Shown here piece after piece: positions 56,261 to 64,000 of a stretch of DNA of 64,000 nt. A program made the position numbers and the translations under genes. The stretch is from Syntrophaceae bacterium UBA6109 (GTDB lineage: Bacteria > Desulfobacterota > Syntrophia > Syntrophales > UBA6109): assembly GCA_002428445.1 (NCBI GenBank), contig DIWJ01000003.1, positions 1,152-65,151 of the forward strand, read 5' to 3'. The notes under the pieces were generated by a model, which saw only the letters and a list, made by a program, of their open reading frames with translations, did no database searches and had not been told where the DNA came from. The first letter of the stretch is position 1, and each line of letters opens with the position of its first letter.

Positions 56261-56345
56261 GGAACCGCCAACCCGGCGCCGGGTGACGATCGGGCATGAG
56301 GTGCGCCGGCCGCCGGAGCAGATACGTTTTGTGCGGTATCAGCCG

Positions 56346-57554
56346 TTATTTCATCCGGAACAGCGGCTCCAACGGGATTTCCGTCCACTCCACGTGTTTC
56401 GGGACTTTTACCCAGATCTTCCGGTCCGCCGGCGAGGCGACGACCTGGAAGATGGTTCCTCCGTGGGTTGCCCCGCCTTCCTTGATATCCACGTCCATGA
56501 TGTTCTTCATCATCACTTCCGGAGTGATGGCCCCCTTGTACTTGGCGGCGAGGTCCATAAGGTTTCCCTTCCGGAGCTGGTTCGCGCCCGGATCCTTCTT
56601 CGGGTCCAACGGCGCGATATTCCAGTCCGGATGCGAGTATGCGTTCGCCGCCGCGACGATCCCCTCGGCATCCTGGTCCCGCCGCTTCGTATCCCAGAGC
56701 GAACATTCGTAGGAGTAGGCGCGGGTCGGATCGGCGACCGTGATGATGGAACTTATATCCACGAGCGTGGAACGCATGGCCCGGTCCAGTTCGGCGAGGT
56801 TGCGGTATTCCTGCATGTACATGAACAGCGTCGTGAAGATGGAAACCCGGTCCAGGGAGAATCCCATATCGTTCCCGGCATTCAGTTCTATGAACAGGCC
56901 GTCGGCGTTCATCCCCGTGGCGTTGTAGATCACGCCGGGATAGTTGATCAGGGCCGCGGGGATGCTCCCGTCATTCGGCTGGAAAACGGCCACGACCGGG
57001 CGGGCGAAAGCCAGGTAAGCCGGATCGTCATCGTCATTTCTTCCGAAGATGACCGGGCCCTTGGTGTAGGGACCCCAGACCGCTATGCCGGAACACTTTC
57101 CGTAAGACAGTTTATTGATCTTCGGGAACCATTCGAGCGCATTGACGAGGAGGACCTTGTCCAGCGGAAGGCCGGATGTCTCGGCCATGCCGTGCAGGAT
57201 CTCCTTGTAGCGCTGGGGGTAACGGTCGAATAATGCTTTGGCAATGGTGTTCAGCTCATCGCCGGTCATCCGTCTTTTTGGATCCGGATTGTTCAGAAAG
57301 ATCTCGCCGATCGTGGTATGCATCGCCTGCAGATCGTCCTTGACCAGGGCCCCGTACTGCCGCCCCATCTGCCGGTAATCGCCATTCAGCACCAGCACGC
57401 TGACAAGGCCCGACTTGAAGGCCTTTCCCCCTTCGAATTCCGCATATTTCACGTCCGGACTCTTTGCGCCCGCACTCTCCGCAGCGAAGCCGGCGCCCGA
57501 TGTCGAAAAGATCAGCACTGCTGCACACAACACGACGGACAGTCTCTTGTTCAT
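56346..57554 (-). CDS. C45-family Ntn-hydrolase-like protein, exported (paralogue 2)
   Basis: A 402-residue paralogue of the gene at 34686-35861. Signal peptide (MNKRLSVVLCAAVLIFSTSGAGFA), then FEGGKAFKSGLVSVLVLNGDYRQMGRQYGAL, GMAETSGLPLDKVLLVNALEW, and the nucleophile Cys154 in YGKCSGIAVWGPYTKG followed by GRNDDDD. Both share the order and the C-terminal IWV..P..VEWT-like end. The ATG at 57554 follows AGGATGAGCAAA. Likely periplasmic, self-processing and acting on N-acyl compounds. Confidence 0.86.
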   Translation of the reverse strand: MNKRLSVVLCAAVLIFSTSGAGFAAESAGAKSPDVKYAEFEGGKAFKSGLVSVLVLNGDYRQMGRQYGALVKDDLQAMHTTIGEIFLNNPDPKRRMTGDELNTIAKALFDRYPQRYKEILHGMAETSGLPLDKVLLVNALEWFPKINKLSYGKCSGIAVWGPYTKGPVIFGRNDDDDPAYLAFARPVVAVFQPNDGSIPAALINYPGVIYNATGMNADGLFIELNAGNDMGFSLDRVSIFTTLFMYMQEYRNLAELDRAMRSTLVDISSIITVADPTRAYSYECSLWDTKRRDQDAEGIVAAANAYSHPDWNIAPLDPKKDPGANQLRKGNLMDLAAKYKGAITPEVMMKNIMDVDIKEGGATHGGTIFQVVASPADRKIWVKVPKHVEWTEIPLEPLFRMK

Positions 57555-57686
57555 TTTGCTCATCCTTTCTGATGCCTTTATTCCAAAACGATCCGTAAGA
57601 ATGGGGATGGATAACCAACCTTTTCCAAGAGGCGTGTCAAATATCGCTTGCAGGACGCGCACCGCGGGAAAGTCATACGGAATATT

Positions 57687-57702
57687 TTCCCGCGCGCGGG
57701 AA
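57687..57702. other. GC-rich palindrome between the C45 and USP genes
   Basis: TTCCCGCGCGCGGGAA, a perfect 16-base palindrome, 30 bases downstream of the universal stress protein gene on its strand. No T tract. Confidence 0.35.
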
Positions 57703-57731
57703 TGACGAGGCCTTGAGGGAACGGGACGGCC

Positions 57732-58205
57732 TCAGATGGGGACGACGAGCACCGGCTTCCTGGTGTTCCGAAGCAGGCGTTCCGCAACACTCCCCAGCAT
57801 GGTGTGATTCAAGGGGCCCTTTCCATGCGTTCCCATGACGATCATGTCGCAGTCGTATCTGTCGGCCGCGGCGAGGATCTCCGAGAAAGGATATCCCATG
57901 ACGACTTCAATCGCCTCCACCATGTCAACGCATTCGGGATCGTCCTTGAATTCCGTAACGCAGAGTTTTTCCAAACGGTCCCTGATCTCCCTGTGGCCCT
58001 CGCTCTTGAATGTCCCGTAGTATTGATCGACGACATCCTTGAAAAAACGGGGGACAAACGCAGTCTGCGGCAATTCCTGGAAAACGTGCAGAATAACGAT
58101 CTTCGCTTCCAGCGCCTTGGCGATCTTGACGGCATACACATAGGCCTGCGGCGACGTTGCGGACAGATCCGTCGCGTAGAGAATCTTCTTGATTTTTACC
58201 GGCAT
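57732..58205 (-). CDS. Universal stress protein (UspA family)
   Basis: A 157-residue alpha/beta nucleotide-binding protein. KKILYATDLSATSPQAY opens the fold, CDMIVMGTHGKGPLNHTMLGSVAERLL holds the ATP-binding GxxGxGxxxxxxxG(S) pattern, and VLVVPI closes it. Supports survival under stress by an ill-defined mechanism. GGAGGACCAGAAATC precedes the ATG. Probably transcribed with or near the tail-specific protease upstream, 99 bases away on the same strand. Confidence 0.92.
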   Translation of the reverse strand: MPVKIKKILYATDLSATSPQAYVYAVKIAKALEAKIVILHVFQELPQTAFVPRFFKDVVDQYYGTFKSEGHREIRDRLEKLCVTEFKDDPECVDMVEAIEVVMGYPFSEILAAADRYDCDMIVMGTHGKGPLNHTMLGSVAERLLRNTRKPVLVVPI

Positions 58206-58304
58206 GATTTCTGGTCCTCCAATCCCTTCGAAAAATCCATGAGTTTCAACATAGCAGATCGAGGCGGGGGCTTCAAGCGTTGCCGTGTGTCCGGTGCGGC
58301 CAGG

Positions 58305-60410
58305 TCACCGAATGCCGTTTGAAATGCGCGGCGACGACTCCAGCGCCACCAGATCGAGCAGAACGTTGACGCTCTCGCTCACGTAGGGGGAATGCTGGTC
58401 CATGGTTTTCTTTTTAAGCTCGGCGGGCGTTTCCTTCTTCTTTGCGCTGCGTTCCTTCTCCACTGCCTTGCGCAAGTCGGCGAGCCGGATGACGCCCTTC
58501 CTGCCGGCGGCCTCCTTGTTGTTCTTGATGATCTCAGCGAACTTCGCGTCCCTTGCGACCCGCGCCTTGGATCTTGTCGCCAGCTCCGCGAGCAGGGGCT
58601 GCTTCAGAGGCTTCCAGAGCGGCGCGGCGTTCCCCGGCGCGCCGAGGAAGGGGGCGATCGCCTGGACCGGAAGAGGGTAATCCAGCTCCGTTTCACCAAT
58701 CGATTCGAGAATGAACCAGCCGGGCAGCCGCACATCCGCCTCTACGCCCATCTTCTGCGTGGACTTGCCGCCGGGCAGAAAGTACAGCCCCGTGGTGACT
58801 TTCATGCCGCCCAGACCCGAGGGCAGAGGCGTCAGTTCCTGCACCGATCCCTTGCCGAAGGTATGGTCGGAACCGATGATCACCGCGCGGCGGTAGTCTT
58901 TCAGCGCGCCCGCCACGATCTCGCTGGCCGATGCACTCAGGCGGCTCGTCAGCACAACGACGGGACCCCTGTAGAGCGCACGGGGATCTTCCGCGGGAAA
59001 CTCGATCACGTCCCGCCTGTCGCCCTCCGGCCCCGACGCAGCCGAACCATTGGCGAGAATCGTCTGCCGCCCGCGGCTGTCCCGAGTCGCCACGATTCCG
59101 CCCTCGCCGAGGAAAAGGCCCGCGAGGCGCACCGCCTCTCGAAGCAGCCCCCCGCCGTTGCGCGAGAGATCCAGTACGATCCCGTCGACGCGCTGCCGCG
59201 CGGCCTCCGCCAGGAGCGCCTTCACGTCTTCGTAGCAGGACTTCTTTCCCTTCTCGTCGCCGTAGAAGGAAGGAAGGTCGATCACGCCGAAACGGTACTG
59301 CCTGCCGTTTCCTGCCCGCGTCTCGTAGGTGATCTTTGCCTCCTGCTCCTTGATGTCGATCTTGTCGCGCGTAATGGTGACGTCGAAGCGGTCGGTGCGC
59401 TCCGCCTGCCGCAGGATGGTCAGGGTAACCTGCGTGCCTTTCTTTCCGCGGATCAGCTTGATGATGTCGCGCAGGTCCATGTCGATGACGTCAACGGGCT
59501 TTTCCCCTTCCTGCGCCACGGCGATGATCTTGTCCTTCGGTTTCAGAAGTCCCGAGCGCTCGGCGCCCCCCCCGGGAACCAGATCCACAATGACGGCAAA
59601 GCCGTTGTCGCTGCTGAGTGCGGCTCCGATCCCCTCCAGGGCAAGCTGCATCTGAATTTGAAGATCCTCGAGGTTTTCGGGAGACAGGTAACTCGTGTGG
59701 GGGTCGAGGGCCAGGGCGAAGGCTTCGGCAAAGTCCGTAATGAGCTTTTCGGAAGTGCGCTCGGCCACCCGCATCGTCTGCAGCTCATAGCGGTGAATCA
59801 GCCTTTTCTTCGCTTCCGCCAGGTCGATACCCGCCAGCAGGGCGTTCTCGATCTGAAATTGCGCCGTCTTTCTCAGGAGCTCATGCTTTTCCGCCGCCGT
59901 CTTCACATAGGGGCGTTTGCTCACGTTGATGTTCAGTTCCGCCGTCTCGTCGAGGCGGTAGTCCGGCCCCAGAAGCTTTCTGACGATCGCTTCGTTCTCC
60001 CTCGCCCGCGCCAGGAGCAGGTCGGAAACCAGTTGCAGCGAGGAACAGTTGCCCGACTGCATGCCGGCAAAGGTGTCCTGCAGAACCGGCCTCAGCTTTT
60101 CCAGATCGGACTCGTAGAGCAGCGTTTTCGATGGATCAAGATTCTTGGTCATCTGGTCGACGGCGTGCGTCCTGATCTCCGCGGTCAGGCTCCTCATCGC
60201 GTAGTGGTTGGCGAGGAAGCTTTTCATCAGCATGGGCAGGCGGTTGCAGGTCAGGCTCGCGGCCGCCGCGGAAACGGGCAGCAGCAGGATTGCGAGCAGG
60301 ACCGGAAGCAGCCGCCGGAAACGGAAACCGCTCCCGCGGCGCGGCACCGCGCTGCGGCTCCGGCGAGAATCCGGGGAAATGTTTTCGACTTTTACGACGC
60401 AGGAACTCAT
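58305..60410 (-). CDS. prc: Carboxy-terminal processing (tail-specific) protease, S41 family
   Basis: A 701-residue periplasmic protease. Residues after the start have a signal anchor (LLPVLLAILLLPVSAAAA), then a long helical N-terminal part, LDPHTSYLSPENLEDLQ, a PDZ domain (IVDLVPGGGAERSGLLKPKD), and the S41 core with catalytic Ser in SRLSASASEIVAGAL and Lys in HTFGKGSVQELTPL. A helical C-terminal extension of about 130 residues ends it, like Tsp/Prc of Gram-negatives. The ATG at 60410 follows GGGAAGAGC. Cuts tagged or damaged proteins. Confidence 0.92.
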   Translation of the reverse strand: MSSCVVKVENISPDSRRSRSAVPRRGSGFRFRRLLPVLLAILLLPVSAAAASLTCNRLPMLMKSFLANHYAMRSLTAEIRTHAVDQMTKNLDPSKTLLYESDLEKLRPVLQDTFAGMQSGNCSSLQLVSDLLLARARENEAIVRKLLGPDYRLDETAELNINVSKRPYVKTAAEKHELLRKTAQFQIENALLAGIDLAEAKKRLIHRYELQTMRVAERTSEKLITDFAEAFALALDPHTSYLSPENLEDLQIQMQLALEGIGAALSSDNGFAVIVDLVPGGGAERSGLLKPKDKIIAVAQEGEKPVDVIDMDLRDIIKLIRGKKGTQVTLTILRQAERTDRFDVTITRDKIDIKEQEAKITYETRAGNGRQYRFGVIDLPSFYGDEKGKKSCYEDVKALLAEAARQRVDGIVLDLSRNGGGLLREAVRLAGLFLGEGGIVATRDSRGRQTILANGSAASGPEGDRRDVIEFPAEDPRALYRGPVVVLTSRLSASASEIVAGALKDYRRAVIIGSDHTFGKGSVQELTPLPSGLGGMKVTTGLYFLPGGKSTQKMGVEADVRLPGWFILESIGETELDYPLPVQAIAPFLGAPGNAAPLWKPLKQPLLAELATRSKARVARDAKFAEIIKNNKEAAGRKGVIRLADLRKAVEKERSAKKKETPAELKKKTMDQHSPYVSESVNVLLDLVALESSPRISNGIR

Positions 60411-60507
60411 ATGCTGCTCTTCCCGCCGCGCTGCGGCACGGCTGTCCATTCTTTTGCTGCCGTGAAAAATCACGTGGTTGCGACGATAGAAGGGCGGAGG
60501 GGTTCTG

Positions 60508-61926
60508 TCAAGGGAAAAGGAAACCGGCCGGCGGCCCTGTGCGTCCTCCTCCGGTATTGTTTCTCTGCTCCGCACCCTTTATCCCCAGGCAGGAGCGGAA
60601 GCCCTGTTCCGGGTGCTGGCGGCTCTCCAGGATGCATTGGACCATGGTGCGGGTATGGGGACCGTTCCTGCCCGCCCATTCGATGATCCGGGATGGGGTC
60701 CACTCCAGGTATTTCTGATGGGCTTTGGGCATGTGTTCCGTCAGGGTGGTGTGTTTCCCCCGGAGGCCACTTCGCGGATGGGCGGCAACACGGCGGTTCT
60801 TGAACAGGACCTCCACGGTGGTTGCCGTGAGGCGGACATCCACCTGTTGTCTCACCAGCTGGTAGGGAACGCTGTAGTAATGGCCGTCGACATCGATGTG
60901 ATAGTCGATGTTGACGCGGGCCTTCTTCCACTCGGCATATTCGTATGCAGTCGCAGGAAGCGGCTTCAGGGCGGGCCGGTCGATCGTCTCGTAAAGGCTC
61001 TCGCGGCTGCCGTCCATCTTCTGGAACGGGCGGTCGTTGAGTTCCCGGAGCTTTACGGCAACGGCGCGATTGAGTTCCTCGAGACTGAAGAAGGTGTGGT
61101 TCCGGAGCGCTGCCAGAATCCAGCGTTCCGCCACCTGGACGGCCGATTCCACCTTCGCCTTGTCCCGGGGATGGGCAACGCGGGTAGGGATGACGACGGT
61201 TCCGTAATGCCGGGCCATCTCATGATAGGTCGGGTTGATGTCCGGCTCATAAGTGCAGGGCCTGGTCACGCCGGATTTCAGATTGTCCGGGACGATGATT
61301 TCCGGAACGCCGCCATAGAAGGCGAACGCCCGGACATGGGCCTCGATCCAGGAGGGGAGATCCCCGGAAAATGACGCCCAGGCAAACGTGTGGCTGCTGG
61401 CGCCCAGGGCGGAGACAAAAAGAGACGCCTCCCGAGTCTGACCCGTCACCGGATCCGTTACGGGGATCGTCTGGCCGGCATAATCGACGAAGAGCTTTTC
61501 CCCGGCCCGGTAGGCCCGGCGAAGGCTGACGTCGAGCATACCGCTCCATCGGCGGTACCGCAGGCAAAACTGGCTGTACTGATATCCGTCCGGGTTGGCC
61601 CGGCGGTATTCCAGCCACAGAAGGCGGAGGGTCACTCCCTTACGGGTCAGTTCCCTGCGAAGGTACTCCATGGCAGGCAGTTCGCGCTGCCCCGGCGGCG
61701 CTGACGGAACAGACGAAAACAGCAGGGCTTCCAGGCTGCCGTCATCCAGGTCGGCCGGCAGAGGCCACCTCAAACCGGCACGTTCGGCACGCTCCACGTA
61801 ATCCCTGACCGTGCTGCGGGCAATGTTGCAACTCTGCGCAATTTGTTTGTTCGATAACCGCTTCTCCCACTTCAGCCGGAGAACTTCTCTAATGGTACGC
61901 ATGGATAACCTTTCCGCCGCCATCAT
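60508..61926 (-). pseudogene. istA: IS21-family IstA transposase, 3'-truncated
   Basis: A 472-residue frame: HTH (LSNKQIAQSCNIARSTVRDYVE), the DDE core (KLFVDYAGQTIPV, EIIVPDNLKSGV, HPRDKAKVESAVQVAERW) and the Mu-C-like part (HYYSVPYQLVRQQVDVR). After QGFRSCLGI, near 60588, the sequence stops resembling IstA and its normal tail (about 40-50 residues) is lost. The matching IstB gene is missing at that side. The element is therefore dead or dependent on other copies. It abuts the protease gene. Confidence 0.9.
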
Positions 61927-62113
61927 CGCCTCCCGGGGTTTTCCCGGGAGCGTTAGCGGCTTTCCTCGAGTTTATCCAGCGTCATCCACACCCGCTCCAG
62001 GGGGTGGCGAAATGGATCGGAATCAGGTGGCGACTTCCGTCATATTCGGGTGGCGGAATGCATCGGAATCAGGTGGCGGCTTCCATCATATTCGGGTGGC
62101 GACTTGCTCCGGA
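60588..62113 (-). mobile_element. IS21-family element remnant
   Basis: Contains truncated istA and, upstream of it on the minus strand, a terminal noncoding array (62002-62113) with a 46-bp unit repeated about 2.4 times, as IS21 ends have. The istB end is gone. Confidence 0.8.
62002..62113 (-). repeat. Terminal multiple repeats of the IS21 element
   Basis: A 46-bp unit beginning GGGTGGCG occurs at 62002, 62048 and (partial) 62094, with inner repeats of AATCAGGTGGCG. These are presumably IstA-binding sites at the IS21 end. Confidence 0.8.
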
Positions 62114-62118
62114 ATACG

Positions 62119-62219
62119 CAGGTGAAAGAGCAACTGGCTGGCGTTTTTGGAGAACGGCAGATATCCCAGTTCATCGAGCACCACCAGGTTAAAGCGCGAC
62201 AGGCTGGCGGTCGTAAGCT
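62119..62219 (-). pseudogene. istB: IstB ATPase fragment
   Basis: The minus strand encodes about 33 residues ending SLSRFNLVVLDELGYLPFSK then LLFHL, the Walker B region of IstB. It is cut by the IS21 end repeats on one side and the IS3 element on the other, so it belongs to another, mostly deleted IS21 copy. Confidence 0.8.
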
Positions 62220-62225
62220 TCCCCG

Positions 62226-63038
62226 TCAAGCAGACAATTGAAAAGTAGAGTTTTGGGCGTTCTTTGACAAATATTCCGCCGGCGTTAGGTCATCCAGGGA
62301 ATCGTGGGGCCGCTGTTCATTGTATTCGATCATCCACCAATAGGTGGCCTCTCTGACCTCGGCCAGGTCACGGAACAGGTAGAGATCGAGCAGTTCATTC
62401 CGGTACGTCCGGTTAAAACGTTCGATGTAGGCGTTCTGGTTCGGTTCCCCAGGCTGAATGTACTGGATCATCATGCCGACGGATTCAGCCCATGCGACGA
62501 ACTCACCGCTCAAGAACTCCGGGCCGTTATCGACCCGCAGGATATCGGGCAGGCCCCTCTCCAGGCGTAAACGCTCAAAGACTCGGATCAGGCGTCTGCT
62601 GGTTATGGATGTGTCAATCTCGATATGGATCACCTCGCGGTTGAAATCGTCCATCACGTTAAAGGTTCGGAACCGTTTGCCGGCATAAAGCATATCGCTC
62701 ATGAAATCGGCCGACCAGACCTGGTTGGGTAACGGCGGCACCAGCAAGGGCTGCCTAAACCGTTCCGGCAGCCGCTTCTTCGCCCGGCGCTTCTGGTTCA
62801 GCTTCAGGTTGCAGTAGATACGTTTGTGGTTCCAACCATGGCCATTGCGCCGCAGGGCCTTGAAGGTCTTCCAGAAGCCCCAGCGGGGGTGACGGTCGAT
62901 TGTCGCATTGATGGCGTCCATAACCTCGGCATCGCCATCCGGGCTATTAGGGGGACTGTAAAACGCTGCCCGGGATAAACCGACACAACGACAACTCTGC
63001 CGAACAGACAGCTGGTGCTCGGCCACCAGATACATCAC
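62226..63038 (-). CDS. IS3-family transposase OrfB (integrase domain)
   Basis: 270 residues from the first ATG; the real product is probably an OrfAB fusion. Catalytic residues appear in VWSADFMSDML, RVDNGPEFLSGEFVAWA and NAYIERFNRTYRNELLD (D-D-E, rve domain), and PHDSLDDLTPAEYL closes it. In the frame upstream of the ATG, KTLRPPEKREAV continues to the A-run at the end of orfA (GAAAAAAAAC), consistent with a programmed -1 frameshift. It looks intact. Confidence 0.92.
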   Translation of the reverse strand: MMYLVAEHQLSVRQSCRCVGLSRAAFYSPPNSPDGDAEVMDAINATIDRHPRWGFWKTFKALRRNGHGWNHKRIYCNLKLNQKRRAKKRLPERFRQPLLVPPLPNQVWSADFMSDMLYAGKRFRTFNVMDDFNREVIHIEIDTSITSRRLIRVFERLRLERGLPDILRVDNGPEFLSGEFVAWAESVGMMIQYIQPGEPNQNAYIERFNRTYRNELLDLYLFRDLAEVREATYWWMIEYNEQRPHDSLDDLTPAEYLSKNAQNSTFQLSA

Positions 63039-63061
63039 CGCTTCGCGCTTCTCTGGCGGCC

Positions 63062-63328
63062 TTAGAGTTTTTTTTCGATCAAATCCTTCAAAGCCCGATT
63101 TTCCATGGCCATGTCGGCATACATCCGCTTGAGCTGCGAGAGTTCCCGTTCCATCTCCTTCAGGCGCTTCAAGTCCGAAGCGCTCATGCCGCCATACTTC
63201 GATTTCCAGTTGTAGTACGTGGCATCAGAGATCCCGTGGGTCCGGCAGATCTCTTTCACCGGAATTCCGGCATCCGCTTCCTTCAGGATCCCAATGATCT
63301 GGGTCTCGGTAAAACGTGCCTTCTTCAT
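63062..63328 (-). CDS. IS3-family transposase OrfA
   Basis: An 88-residue helix-turn-helix protein: RFTETQIIGILKEADAGIPV then EICRTHGISDATYYNWKSKY, followed by a leucine-zipper-like coil (LKRLKEMERELSQLKRMYAD) ending in LKDLIEKKL. The last codons form an A8 slippery run for -1 frameshifting into orfB. It matches the IS407 group as I recall it. Binds the IS ends. Confidence 0.92.
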   Translation of the reverse strand: MKKARFTETQIIGILKEADAGIPVKEICRTHGISDATYYNWKSKYGGMSASDLKRLKEMERELSQLKRMYADMAMENRALKDLIEKKL

Positions 63329-63397
63329 GAGAGCCTCCTGGGTCTATTCTGCCAGAAAACTCTACTTTTGACATGTCTACCTTTGGGGGAAGCTTAC

Positions 63398-63576
63398 GCC
63401 TCCGGCTCCGGCGTGAATCCCGGAAACCGATACGCGTCCCATAATCGCTTCGCTTTTCGCATGCAGAACTCATATCATATTTTATCGGCAATCATGAAGG
63501 TGCAAACCCTTATAGGGCAAGCCCTCGCAGCTTAAAAATCGCTTATTTCACCCACTCGGTTGGGAGAAGACCCTGT
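63398..63576. other. Gap between the IS3 element and the flavin oxidoreductase gene
   Basis: About 180 bases, turning A/T-richer after 63470. No gene or hairpin terminator seen. Confidence 0.4.
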
Positions 63577-64000
63577 TTATATTTCACGAGCAATCTTGGA
63601 ACCTTCGTAGATGGCCTCCAAGACATTCCGTGCTTTGATGCAGTCCCCTATGACGAAAACGTTTTTTCTATTCGTACCTTTCAGGATCCTCCATAGAAAA
63701 TCGTTGGGCGCTGCGCCTACCGCAAGTACCACTGTATCAACCTTCATGATCTTTTTAGTATGCCCGTTGTGAAGATAAATGACATCATTCTCAGCAATTT
63801 CTGTAACGGTTGCATTAAGGAGGACTTCGACTTTTTCCTTTGTTAACCGTTCTTCGAAGTAGACTCGATTTGCAGTCCCGGTGTCTGCGGCTATCGTACC
63901 TAGCATCTCGAGAACGATCACTTCCTTTTCTTTCTCAAGACAAAAATCTACTGTTTCTAAACCCACGAGCCCGGCTCCAACAACGACGATTCTTTTACCG
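63577..64000 (-). CDS. FAD/NAD(P)-dependent oxidoreductase, C-terminal part (runs off the window)
   Basis: 141 residues open to the window end. GKRIVVVGAGLVGLETVDFC is an NAD(P)-binding Rossmann loop. EVIVLEMLGTIAADTG, then VDTVVLAVGAAPND and VFVIGDCIKARNVLEAIYEG (FAD-binding end), match the C-terminal half of NADH:flavin oxidoreductase / 2,4-dienoyl-CoA-reductase-type proteins. The N-terminal part lies outside the window. The DNA is visibly less GC-rich than the rest, so this may be acquired. Confidence 0.85.
   Translation of the reverse strand, partial: GKRIVVVGAGLVGLETVDFCLEKEKEVIVLEMLGTIAADTGTANRVYFEERLTKEKVEVLLNATVTEIAENDVIYLHNGHTKKIMKVDTVVLAVGAAPNDFLWRILKGTNRKNVFVIGDCIKARNVLEAIYEGSKIAREI

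Larger units (their letters stand above)
62213..63397 (-). mobile_element. IS3-family element (IS407-like)
   Basis: About 1185 bp with matching inverted ends: GTAAGCTTCCCC at 62213 and GGGGAAGCTTAC ending at 63397, followed inward by a shared AAAAGTAGAGTTTT. It carries orfA and orfB. The flanking four bases (GGTC and GCCT) do not match, so no target duplication remains. Confidence 0.85.

Noticed and set aside
58392..60686. Plus-strand frame of 764 codons
   Set aside because: Antisense to the tail-specific protease; no recognisable domain.
62002..62113. CRISPR array
   Set aside because: The 46-bp units are direct tandem repeats with no unique spacers and sit at the end of an IS21 element.

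Overview
This is a GC-rich, gene-dense bacterial chromosome window with about 50 supported protein genes, most preceded by clear AGGAGG-type ribosome sites. I saw no rRNA, tRNA or CRISPR array. The gene set points to an anaerobic member of the Desulfobacterota, possibly the Syntrophia/Syntrophaceae. The grounds are a very long CoA-dehydratase activase, an NrpR-type nitrogen repressor, several apparent selenoproteins, a molybdopterin oxidoreductase and many PAS kinases. The taxonomy is inference.

Layout. 0-10 kb: the 3' part of alaS, a flavodoxin, twin lipoproteins, a small Cys-rich protein, an M16C peptidase, and an nrpR-gdhA pair with a terminator and a palindromic operator. 10-18 kb: a small membrane protein, a five-PAS hybrid kinase, and a retropepsin / 7TM / RimK-like ligase operon. 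17.5-23 kb: a flavoprotein, a LEA-type protein, and a four-gene NHEJ operon with two Ku proteins and LigD split in two. 23-31 kb: a REC-PAS-GAF kinase, an Rcp1-like regulator and a 1390-residue CoA-dehydratase activase. 31-43 kb: accessory enzymes, including a Cys-nucleophile alpha/beta hydrolase, an aldo/keto reductase, a C45 Ntn-hydrolase, a hotdog thioesterase, an MFS pump, an amidohydrolase and a serine hydrolase. 43-53 kb: a thiol/metalloid region with a DGC protein, an UshA-like protein, DUF2703, ArsR, PadR, an ArsP-like permease, a molybdopterin oxidoreductase, a rhodanese and a UGSC-type protein. 53-60.5 kb: a low-GC methyltransferase, a PLP decarboxylase, a second C45 hydrolase, a universal stress protein and a tail-specific protease. 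60.5-64 kb: a truncated IS21 element, an IstB scrap, an IS3-family element and the end of a flavin oxidoreductase gene.

The main result is that three genes that look broken by an in-frame TGA are better read as selenoprotein genes. They are a carboxymuconolactone-decarboxylase/AhpD-like protein (C-E-P-U, TGA at 36333-36335), an UshA-like protein (C-L-S-U, TGA at 44367-44369) and a UGSC-type protein (U-G-I-C, TGA at 52527-52529). Each TGA replaces a redox cysteine, each reading frame continues with family-typical sequence, and each TGA is followed at 17-20 nt by a stem-loop with G in its apical loop, as expected for a bacterial SECIS. A second result is a dispersed repeat of about 115 bp that folds into three hairpins, present in four copies between 31.9 and 48.3 kb. 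One copy lies at the 5' end of the molybdopterin oxidoreductase gene and obscures its start.
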